A DNA stretch of 60,936 nt from Desulfosporosinus sp. FKB (GTDB lineage Bacteria > Bacillota > Desulfitobacteriia > Desulfitobacteriales > Desulfitobacteriaceae), in NCBI RefSeq assembly GCF_002196705.1, contig NZ_NADJ01000024.1, positions 1 through 60,936 on the forward strand, read 5' to 3'. The translations under genes and the position numbers were made by a program. Under the pieces are notes generated by a model. It was not told the origin of the DNA. It searched no databases and worked only from the letters and a program-made list of their open reading frames with translations. Positions 51,238 to 58,732 of the stretch are shown here, piece by piece; position 1 is the stretch's first letter, and each line of letters opens with the position of its first letter.

Positions 51238-52392
51238 ATGTTTAACGTAATGCTTTTTGGCATTGTCAGCTTGTTAACAGACATAAGCAGTGAAATGGTT
51301 TATCCCTTACTCCCAATATTCCTCTCTACTGCGTTAGGAGCAAGTCCGGCTATTATTGGCATCATTGAAGGGATAGCTGAAAGTTTAGCCAGCTTACTTA
51401 AAGTTTTTTCCGGATACTTAGCCGATAAAACGCAAAAGAAAAAGGAACTCACAATCACAGGTTATAGTGGTTCCTTGTTAGGTAAGTTAATCCTCGTTTT
51501 GGCCGGGTCTTGGGGAGGGGTATTGTTTTCCCGGATTATCGACCGTTTCGGCAAAGGAATACGCACCGCCCCTCGTGATGCTCTTATTGCCGACTCAACG
51601 CAAAAAAGCACCCGTGGTCATGCTTTTGGTCTGCACCGGGCCATGGATACTATGGGAGCGGTTATCGGGGTAATTATAGCTTATATACTAATTAGAGGAA
51701 ACATTACCGATTTTAAGCGTATTTTCTGGTTTTCGACGATACCGGCCCTATTGGGAATAATAGCCCTTCTCTTTGTTAAAAGGCCAAGTAGGGATAAATC
51801 TGTAAAGAAAGAATTTTCTTTTGCCTGGTCAAAACTGGACACAAAGTTAAAGCAGTTTTTAGTATTGGCTTTTATTTTTGCACTTGGTAATTCGTCTAAC
51901 CAATTCCTGCTCTTAAGAGCAAGCAAATTGGGCCTTTCAACTCCTAATGTTTTACTCCTTTATTTGGCCTTCAATATTAGCTATGCTTTGGTATCTTTAC
52001 CTGCCGGAAAATTATCGGATTTGATTGGTAGGAAACGTGTTTTGGTGACGGGTTATTTTATTTACGCTGCCGTCTATTTCGGATTCGCTCGGGTTACACA
52101 CACTTCAAGCTTATGGCTGTTATTTATTGTTTACGGTCTATATTCCGCCTTCACAGATGGCGTGGAAAAAGCCCTCCTGTCCGATATTGCACCCTCGGCC
52201 TTAAGAGGTACGGTAATCGGTATGCATGCAGCTTTAGTTGGAGTTGCTCTCCTTCCAGCTTCCTTTATTGCCGGAATCCTTTGGGACAAATTTGGTGCCC
52301 AAGCCCCGTTTTATTTTGGAGCCGGGATGGGGTTATTAGCTGTTATAGGTCTATTGTTTATATTTAAAGATAAAAAGACAGGTTCTAAATAA
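51238..52392 (+). CDS. MFS transporter
   Basis: About 384 residues and 12 helices. DISSEMVYPLLPIFL near the start and the loop DRFGKGIRTAPRDALI are typical of one MFS subfamily. ATG 51238 is used, with GAGGAG 10 nt upstream. Substrate unknown; the operon suggests a lipid-carrier, drug or phosphate-ester role. Confidence 0.85.
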   Translation: MFNVMLFGIVSLLTDISSEMVYPLLPIFLSTALGASPAIIGIIEGIAESLASLLKVFSGYLADKTQKKKELTITGYSGSLLGKLILVLAGSWGGVLFSRIIDRFGKGIRTAPRDALIADSTQKSTRGHAFGLHRAMDTMGAVIGVIIAYILIRGNITDFKRIFWFSTIPALLGIIALLFVKRPSRDKSVKKEFSFAWSKLDTKLKQFLVLAFIFALGNSSNQFLLLRASKLGLSTPNVLLLYLAFNISYALVSLPAGKLSDLIGRKRVLVTGYFIYAAVYFGFARVTHTSSLWLLFIVYGLYSAFTDGVEKALLSDIAPSALRGTVIGMHAALVGVALLPASFIAGILWDKFGAQAPFYFGAGMGLLAVIGLLFIFKDKKTGSK

Positions 52393-52417
52393 AGAATACC
52401 TAATCGCAGGAGGTAAT

Positions 52418-52870
52418 TTGTGCTTGCATAACCCACTTCTATTATCAGCTTTGCTTTCTACAATAGCCGCTCAAATCCTGAAAATCCCGGTATACTACTG
52501 GGTTCATCGTTCGTGGAATTGGCGGGCTGCCTTAAAACCGGGAGGAATGCCTAGCTCCCATACAGCCCTTATGATTGGCTTAACCACAGCAACGCTGCTT
52601 AAATACGGTTGGAATAATCCCTATTTTGCTATTACAACATCGGTTAGTATGATTGTGATTTATGATGCGGCAGGTGTACGTAGGCAAGCAGGGCAACATG
52701 CGATAGTCCTTAATGAATTAACGGCAACTATTGAGACTCTAAATAGAAAATTAAGCACGGAAATTTTTATTAAGCCGACACGCCTCAAAGAGGTCATTGG
52801 GCATTCTCCGATTGAAGTTCTGGGTGGAATAGTTGTCGGAATTGTCGTCGGATTATTCATTGTTCGCTGA
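52418..52870 (+). CDS. DUF212 / divergent PAP2-family membrane protein
   Basis: 150 residues with GGMPSSHTALMIGL and DAAGVRRQAGQHA, the DUF212 signatures that retain part of the PAP2 active site. TTG 52418 or TTG 52424 are possible starts after AGGAGG. Third gene of the rightward operon. Confidence 0.88.
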   Translation: MCLHNPLLLSALLSTIAAQILKIPVYYWVHRSWNWRAALKPGGMPSSHTALMIGLTTATLLKYGWNNPYFAITTSVSMIVIYDAAGVRRQAGQHAIVLNELTATIETLNRKLSTEIFIKPTRLKEVIGHSPIEVLGGIVVGIVVGLFIVR

Positions 52871-52894
52871 GTATAATAGGTAATTTTTCCTACA

Positions 52895-52923
52895 TTGGTT
52901 ATACTAGGTAAATGAGGTATAAT
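52895..52923 (+). promoter_or_regulatory. SigA-type promoter for the metallophosphatase
   Basis: TTGGTT, 17 bp, TATAAT, 60 bp before the start; it can drive the gene apart from the ECF operon. Confidence 0.6.
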
Positions 52924-52982
52924 ATTTTAGGTATCCATTTAAGAAACAGCCAGTTCAACGATGGATCGAAAGGTTGAGGTAG

Positions 52983-54443
52983 ATGCGGAAAAAAGGGTTG
53001 GTTCTAATTTTGCTTGTTGTAGGATTGCTGGTTACAAGCGCCTTTATCTTACATAGCTACAAGAATTTCAAGATCCAACAAGGTTTTGTGCCCCTGCCGT
53101 TATCTTTTGACCCTTACACTTCGATTTCCTCCTATGACTTGAACGGAAATACTGTAAGCATTCAAGGCGGATTTGCAAAAGGAAAAATAGCAGAAAACAG
53201 TAATCAAGAGAGTTTACTGCTTCATTCTCTTTCTCCAACGCCGGTAATAACCCTCAAAAGCACGACTGAGAAATCATATAGGCTAAGGTTGGAAAACATA
53301 AGTCCATCCAAAATCACTACCAGTGACGGAATCGCTAATCTTAAGGTTATTGACCCGCACACGATTTCATTTACGGTTGACTTAAAGGCAAACCAAATTA
53401 AGGCTATTCAATTCACTTTAAAACCCAGCGAGAATCCGGAAGTCGTGATGTTGGGAGATAATAGAAACGGTTATGGCACGTTTGCTCAAATCATTAGCCA
53501 AGTTAACGGAATTAACCCTGCCTTTGTCGTTGACAACGGTGATCTCGTGTACGGAGGAGAACCGAACAGATATAGGCTTTTTTATGAGACCGTTTCCAAG
53601 CTTCAAGTTCCGCTTTACACCACTTTGGGAAATCATGACATCCGGGAAAATGGCCGTAAGATATATACGGAGCTTTTCGGGCCTCCCTACTATTCTTTCG
53701 ACTATTTAAACAATCATTTTATCTTCCTGGACAGTTCAAGAGGTTGGACAGAGAAGACAGCTATTCCTGAAGAAGAGTATAAGTGGCTGGAAGCTGACCT
53801 ACAAAAAGCTCAAGGGAAACGCATCTTTGTTGTTTCCCATATTCCTCCTACTGACCCCAGAGCTAATCTGACCCCCAATACATATCCTGAATTAGCTCAA
53901 TCACAAAAGAACAGCTTATTGCAAAATGAAATGAATAAGCTTAGTGGTACCAGCAATATCGACCATGCCTTCCATGATAAACAAGAAGCTGCGAGATTTG
54001 AAAATCTTATGACTAAATATAAGGTAGATACTGTTTTCTTATCTCACATCCACAGCTTTTTCAGTTTTGTTAAAAATAACGTAAGATATATCATTACTGG
54101 AGGAGCAGGTGCCGAACTTCTTACGGAGGGAAGCTATTATCATTACATTCGTGTTCATATTACTAATTGGGAAAATTACCTTGAGATTGTACAATTACCA
54201 TCCCCACCGAATCAGATCGTCGATAGATATTTAGCCGCAGGGCAGATGTTTGCTAGCTCTATTTATAAGGAATATACAACTTTAGTTTTAGCCATCGCTG
54301 TTTTTCTAGCTTTAATTATTGGCTGGATACTCTGGATATTCCGCCAAGGATGGTGGTCATATCTCAAACGGTTAGGGCTTTGGTTTTATGAGGTTGCCAA
54401 ACTTTCCATCCTCAAATATAAAGAAATCGTTCGAAAAAGTTAG
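52983..54443 (+). CDS. Membrane-anchored calcineurin-like metallophosphatase
   Basis: 486 residues: N-terminal membrane helix (4-25), a beta-sandwich-like segment (60-145), then the phosphoesterase with GDNRNGYG, DNGDLVYG, LGNHDIRE, VVSHIPPTD and LSHIHSFF metal-ligand motifs, and a C-terminal membrane helix (about 435-457). It is exported and tethered. Substrate unknown. Confidence 0.88.
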   Translation: MRKKGLVLILLVVGLLVTSAFILHSYKNFKIQQGFVPLPLSFDPYTSISSYDLNGNTVSIQGGFAKGKIAENSNQESLLLHSLSPTPVITLKSTTEKSYRLRLENISPSKITTSDGIANLKVIDPHTISFTVDLKANQIKAIQFTLKPSENPEVVMLGDNRNGYGTFAQIISQVNGINPAFVVDNGDLVYGGEPNRYRLFYETVSKLQVPLYTTLGNHDIRENGRKIYTELFGPPYYSFDYLNNHFIFLDSSRGWTEKTAIPEEEYKWLEADLQKAQGKRIFVVSHIPPTDPRANLTPNTYPELAQSQKNSLLQNEMNKLSGTSNIDHAFHDKQEAARFENLMTKYKVDTVFLSHIHSFFSFVKNNVRYIITGGAGAELLTEGSYYHYIRVHITNWENYLEIVQLPSPPNQIVDRYLAAGQMFASSIYKEYTTLVLAIAVFLALIIGWILWIFRQGWWSYLKRLGLWFYEVAKLSILKYKEIVRKS

Positions 54444-54979
54444 TGTCCTTAAAAAATTGAACTCTCGGAAAAATGAGTTCGACCAAAGCTTTAAACTTGT
54501 ACGCTTTAATAAAGCCAGTTAAAGTCATCTTAACCTCGACCGGCATTTTACTGATGATACTTATAAACCCAAAAAACTATTTCTCATAGCCATACCTTTG
54601 GCAATCACCGATTGCACTACGGATGAACATCAGCCACCGGCAGGGTTTTTCGTGAGGCATTCACATCCAGTATTGGCCCCTGTATGTCTCTTTATATCGT
54701 CTAAGGTAGAGCAACATTGTGCTACTGCTACATGCTGTAAAGCCTGTATAGAAAGCGGTTATAATGACATGCCTCTGGAAAGCCGTATTTATACATCAAA
54801 TCATCTCGTGCCTAGCAATATCCTGCGTGGTCATAACATACTCCTGTTTTACATATATAAAATTCACTGGTGTGTATATGATATTGTTCATGTTCTTTTT
54901 CTGGCGTTATATATTCTTAGAGTGATAGGTTCGCCTTCTCAGTTCATCATGAACCCTTCCATAGTCCATTGATAGGGCT
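54444..54979. other. Intergenic border between cargo and the DNA-processing module
   Basis: About 535 bp without a convincing gene. A 124-codon plus-strand frame (54598-54972) lacks a ribosome site and has a non-protein-like composition, so I leave it out. This is the likely junction where the cargo was inserted. Confidence 0.4.
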
Positions 54980-55012
54980 GACCTTCCCCTTGGCGGGGAA
55001 GGTCATTTTTTT
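54980..55012 (+). terminator. Strong terminator at the cargo border
   Basis: GACCTTCCCC and GGGGAAGGTC form a 10-bp stem with a 5-nt loop, then ATTTTTTT on the plus strand. Confidence 0.85.
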
Positions 55013-55018
55013 AACCAA

Positions 55019-55288
55019 TTAGCTGGAATTAGGTTGCGCTAAATAATACAGATTGCTGCTCTTGCCGCCGTTCTCGCGCCACCTTTGCTCCTTACGCAGA
55101 CGGCCGCTTTTTTCAAGGTCAGCTATGGCGCGTTTCACGGTGCTTCGGGACAGCTTCAGTTCCTTGGCGATGGTACCAATCGCTGGGTAGCATTTGCCTT
55201 CCTTATCTGCGCGGTCATGTAAGTACATAAATACAGCCCTCGCGCGATGCGGAAGCTCCGAGGAATAAAGAGAAGAAAAGTAACCCAC
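55019..55288 (-). CDS. Winged helix-turn-helix protein of the conjugative module
   Basis: 89 residues. CYPAIGTIAKELKLSRSTVK is the helix-turn-helix, of the HTH_36 type seen in replication initiator-like proteins. GTG 55288 follows GGAGGTG. Located 11 bp after the coupling-protein gene on the same strand. Confidence 0.8.
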   Translation of the reverse strand: MGYFSSLYSSELPHRARAVFMYLHDRADKEGKCYPAIGTIAKELKLSRSTVKRAIADLEKSGRLRKEQRWRENGGKSSNLYYLAQPNSS

Positions 55289-55299
55289 AGCTTCACCTC

Positions 55300-57117
55300 C
55301 TATTCAATCCGAACAGGTGCTTTTGTCCTGGTCGGCGCTTCCGGCTCCTGATTCGGCGTATGGAGTAATCCTCTTGATGCGGCAGCTTCAGCTTCATCTT
55401 CCTCCGGCACATCCACACAGGCAGAGTGACGGCGGATGATTTCTTCCTCCACTCTGCGCCTGTCGGCATACTCCACTTCTCTGGCTGATTGTTCGGCAAT
55501 CTCATAAGGCTTGCCGAAGGTAATGCCCCATTCCGTGAATAGCTTCAGCCAGGTGCGCATTGGGTATTCTCCGGTCTTGGTAACGATAAAATGGCCCTTT
55601 GGCATGGACTTTAACTCGTCGGGAGTCATCAATGGCCGCTCGATCATCTGCAGACTCTGCGACGGGTCGTTTTTACCCCGGCTGATCGAACCGCTCATGA
55701 CGGTCTTGCTGCCCATGGCTTTTGACAAAATCTGTGCCGATTCACTGTTGGGAGCAAAACCGCCGAACACAGTATCCTGACAGTTGTCTATAATGATGGC
55801 CGAACCCTCTCGGCCATAGTTTTTCTCCAGCTGTGCAAAGCTCTGTATGATGGCAACGATAGACACGCGTCGGGAGCGGGAAGCGGAAAACATCATCTCT
55901 GCCGACTCAATTTTAGGGATGGTACCGATCTCGTCGAGGAACATCATTACACGATTGGGGAGCTTGCCGCCATGCTCGTCGGCCACCGACAGGATCTCGC
56001 GATAGAGCTGCTGTACGATCAGGCTGATGATGAAATACTTTGTGTTATCTTCTTCCGGCATCACCAGGAAGATTGCGCTTTTTTTGGTGCAGAACCTTTC
56101 CGCATCGATTGCCGTGTCAAAGCATAGAATTTGCTCCAGCTCGGAATCCAGGAAAGCGTTCAATCTGGATAGGGCAGTTGAGAGGACACTCTGCATGGCC
56201 TGCTCCGCCGAATTGAGTGCCGCCCCGGCGAACCACTTGGTCTTGTGCTCATCCGGCAGATGAGCAAGAAGCAGCTGAAACAAAGTCCTACCCTTGACGC
56301 CGCTGGGCGCCAGCAGATCCTGTATGAGCTTGAATACCGACACGATGTGCCTCTGCCTCGGCTCACAGTATTCCGCAATAAGCAGAATCACGGAAGTCAG
56401 CAGCCCTTCCGCCGCGTCATAGAAGAAGGCGTTTTGTCCAGCCATCGCTGTATCGAAGCCACCGGAGGAGATGATGGTCTTGGCGGTGATCTTGGCATAT
56501 TTCTCCGCTCTGGCTTTAAACGCAAGGTTCTGAGGATTATTAAGATATGCGTCCATATACCGGTTGACCAGATGGAGCAGATTGTTTCCGTCCGAGCGGG
56601 TGGGGTTTCTCAGGTCAATGACAGCAACATCGTATCCGTATTTGTCTTTTGCGATCCCGGCATAATTGCGGTAGAGGTCGCCCTTGGTGTCGGTGGTCAC
56701 AAAGCTCATGCCGCAGGCACAGGCGTATTCCAGATTCGGATAAAGAAAGTTAGCGGTCTTGCCAACACCTGCGGCTCCGATCATCAAGCAGTGGATATCG
56801 TCATCGTCCACCAGCGCATATCCGTTCGGAGCGGTATTGTCAAACAGCGATGCCTTCCTCCAACCGACTATCAGTCCCTGCGCTTTCGGAAGGCTTTCGC
56901 CCTTTCGCCACTTCTCCGGCTCGTAGGGAACCTCGGTATATGTCTTTTTTATCTCCCGTTTTGTTGCCCAGCGAGCTGTACCGTGCTGACCGTCGCCGAC
57001 TGTTTTGGACTTGATGCCGTTTAAAGTGTAGTAATGCGCTATGAGAGATAACAAACCGATAACGCCAAACATGGTCAGGCCGGCAGCAGTTAAGATTATG
57101 ATTTGGGATGTCTTCAA
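55300..57117 (-). CDS. VirD4/TraG-type coupling ATPase
   Basis: 605 residues: one N-terminal membrane helix, Walker A in MIGAAGVGKTANFLYPNLEY, Walker B in VMMFLDEIGTIPKI, and the TraG signature SGSISRGKNDPS region. It links the relaxase-DNA complex to the transfer channel. TTG 57117 follows AAAGGAGGG. No channel genes (VirB4/VirB6-like) follow in this window. Confidence 0.93.
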   Translation of the reverse strand: MKTSQIIILTAAGLTMFGVIGLLSLIAHYYTLNGIKSKTVGDGQHGTARWATKREIKKTYTEVPYEPEKWRKGESLPKAQGLIVGWRKASLFDNTAPNGYALVDDDDIHCLMIGAAGVGKTANFLYPNLEYACACGMSFVTTDTKGDLYRNYAGIAKDKYGYDVAVIDLRNPTRSDGNNLLHLVNRYMDAYLNNPQNLAFKARAEKYAKITAKTIISSGGFDTAMAGQNAFFYDAAEGLLTSVILLIAEYCEPRQRHIVSVFKLIQDLLAPSGVKGRTLFQLLLAHLPDEHKTKWFAGAALNSAEQAMQSVLSTALSRLNAFLDSELEQILCFDTAIDAERFCTKKSAIFLVMPEEDNTKYFIISLIVQQLYREILSVADEHGGKLPNRVMMFLDEIGTIPKIESAEMMFSASRSRRVSIVAIIQSFAQLEKNYGREGSAIIIDNCQDTVFGGFAPNSESAQILSKAMGSKTVMSGSISRGKNDPSQSLQMIERPLMTPDELKSMPKGHFIVTKTGEYPMRTWLKLFTEWGITFGKPYEIAEQSAREVEYADRRRVEEEIIRRHSACVDVPEEDEAEAAASRGLLHTPNQEPEAPTRTKAPVRIE

Positions 57118-57130
57118 TTCGATCCCTCCT

Positions 57131-58564
57131 TTACATGGTCATAGAAAAATTTACTGCTTGCTCCTGCACCGGAAGCATCGACGGCAGCTCCTGCTCAACA
57201 AACATCATGATTTTGACGCAGTCCAGCGCAAGGCGTTGATAGGAGGTCAGGAGCTTATTCATATCCTCCAGTGTGCGGATACCCGATGCCTGAAGCTGAC
57301 GGCTGATATCCGAAACATCCTGGCGCAGCTGTTCAGCTTTGGTACGCAGCCAGCCCCTATCCCCATGGGGACGGTAGCTGTCCTGCAGCTTTTGAATAAG
57401 CTGCTCTATTGTCACAGGCTGTTCTATCTGGCGGAGCTGCCTTTGCATGGCAGCAAGCGAGCCAGCCGCCATGCACTGCAGGCATTCACGAACAGCTTCC
57501 GTATTCAGTGCTGCTGTTTTGCCGGAGGCAAGAAGCGGCTCTACCACCTCGGCGCACTCCACGAGGAAGGCGTCAATATCTTTATGTGTTGCAAGGGCTT
57601 TGCACAAATCGTGCAGCTCACCAACAACCTTCGGCAGAAGCTCCAGCTTCGGATGTTCCCGCGCCGGGATGGGACTGACGCCGTTTCTGGCTTTAAGATC
57701 CTCATTCCAGTCCTTGTACTGCGGCTGCATTACGGAAAAATCCGCATAGCACTTTCCCGACAGGATATCCTTCAGGCGACCGACAGCTTCAATGCCTGCC
57801 TCGTCATGATCCAAGCACAGCACGATGCTTTTCAGATGAGGATTCAGCTCCAGCTGACGAAGCAAGGCGTGTTCCGATACTCCGTCCAATGTGACATAGC
57901 TGTGCCGTTTCCATCCATCCTGATGCAGTGTGGTGAAGGACAGCATATCCACCGGCGCCTCGAACACATAAAGAGTGTCGCTCTCTCCAATCCAGTGAAA
58001 GCTGTATTTCGGATCGCTGCCCTCCGCGTTTCCTTTGTAGGGTTCGCCCTGGGTGTATGTTCCGCGCTTATGAGCATGGCGGGGGACGCCTTTTTCATCC
58101 AGCCCAACAAATACCGCATTGTGATATTCCTTGTCTTCGTATATCAGCTTTTCATGAGCGAAGTGAGACAGCACCTCACGGTCTATGAACCTTTGCTTTA
58201 TCAGATATGCGAATACCCGGCGCATGTCAGGATTAGCCTCCGGAAGAGCGAACTCCTTGCGTGGAGCAGGGGCACTCTTGACCGTCTGATTCCACTCCAC
58301 GCCGGAGTCCTCTCCGAGCAGATAGCTCACAGCTTCAGGAAAGCTCATGTCATAAAACTGCTGAACAAAATCAATAGCGTGACCGCCTTCCTTCCGGCTG
58401 TGGCGAAACCACTGATTGCCGCGCACAGTAACGCTGTCATGACGCTTCCAGCGCCACTCTCGGCCTGAGCGCACAAGCTGCTCTCCTTGACGATGAAGGA
58501 AATCAACCAGGTCGACAGAGTTTGCCTGCCGCTTTTGCTCGTCTGTAAAATGAATATATGCCAT
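57131..58564 (-). CDS. DUF3991/TOPRIM protein of the conjugative element
   Basis: 477 residues. A DnaG-like zinc-binding start (FLHRQGEQLVRSGREW), DUF3991, then TOPRIM (VFEAPVDMLSF, IVLCLDHDEAGIEA with DxD). Resembles primase-like proteins of Tn1549-family elements and may prime or process DNA during transfer. ATG 58564 has AAGGAGG upstream. Confidence 0.88.
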   Translation of the reverse strand: MAYIHFTDEQKRQANSVDLVDFLHRQGEQLVRSGREWRWKRHDSVTVRGNQWFRHSRKEGGHAIDFVQQFYDMSFPEAVSYLLGEDSGVEWNQTVKSAPAPRKEFALPEANPDMRRVFAYLIKQRFIDREVLSHFAHEKLIYEDKEYHNAVFVGLDEKGVPRHAHKRGTYTQGEPYKGNAEGSDPKYSFHWIGESDTLYVFEAPVDMLSFTTLHQDGWKRHSYVTLDGVSEHALLRQLELNPHLKSIVLCLDHDEAGIEAVGRLKDILSGKCYADFSVMQPQYKDWNEDLKARNGVSPIPAREHPKLELLPKVVGELHDLCKALATHKDIDAFLVECAEVVEPLLASGKTAALNTEAVRECLQCMAAGSLAAMQRQLRQIEQPVTIEQLIQKLQDSYRPHGDRGWLRTKAEQLRQDVSDISRQLQASGIRTLEDMNKLLTSYQRLALDCVKIMMFVEQELPSMLPVQEQAVNFSMTM

Positions 58565-58582
58565 ACCATAGAACCTCCTTAG

Positions 58583-58714
58583 TCAGTGTTTACGCTTACC
58601 GCACCGGCGAAAAAAAGCCACCCGCCGATGAGCGGATGGTTTGAGAGACGCCGTATTGAGTTTGCTGGGAAGCGGTTCTTTTTTCTGTTGATATTTTGGT
58701 TGAGGCTTTTGCAT
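58583..58714 (-). CDS. 43-residue basic protein
   Basis: ATG 58714 follows GGGAGGG; the frame encodes MQKPQPKYQQKKEPLPSKLN and 23 more mostly basic residues ending GKRKH. It lies between the relaxase and the TOPRIM gene and could be a small DNA-binding accessory. The overlapping 68-codon frame in another phase is less likely. Confidence 0.5.
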   Translation of the reverse strand: MQKPQPKYQQKKEPLPSKLNTASLKPSAHRRVAFFRRCGKRKH

Positions 58715-58732
58715 GGAAACCCTCCCTTTGCA

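Noticed and set aside
54598-54972. 124-codon plus-strand frame in the border region
   Set aside because: No ribosome site, odd Cys/His-rich composition without a motif, and no operon partner.
57041-58468. 475-codon plus-strand frame opposite the TOPRIM gene
   Set aside because: Antisense shadow of a clear DUF3991/TOPRIM gene; no ribosome site or domain.
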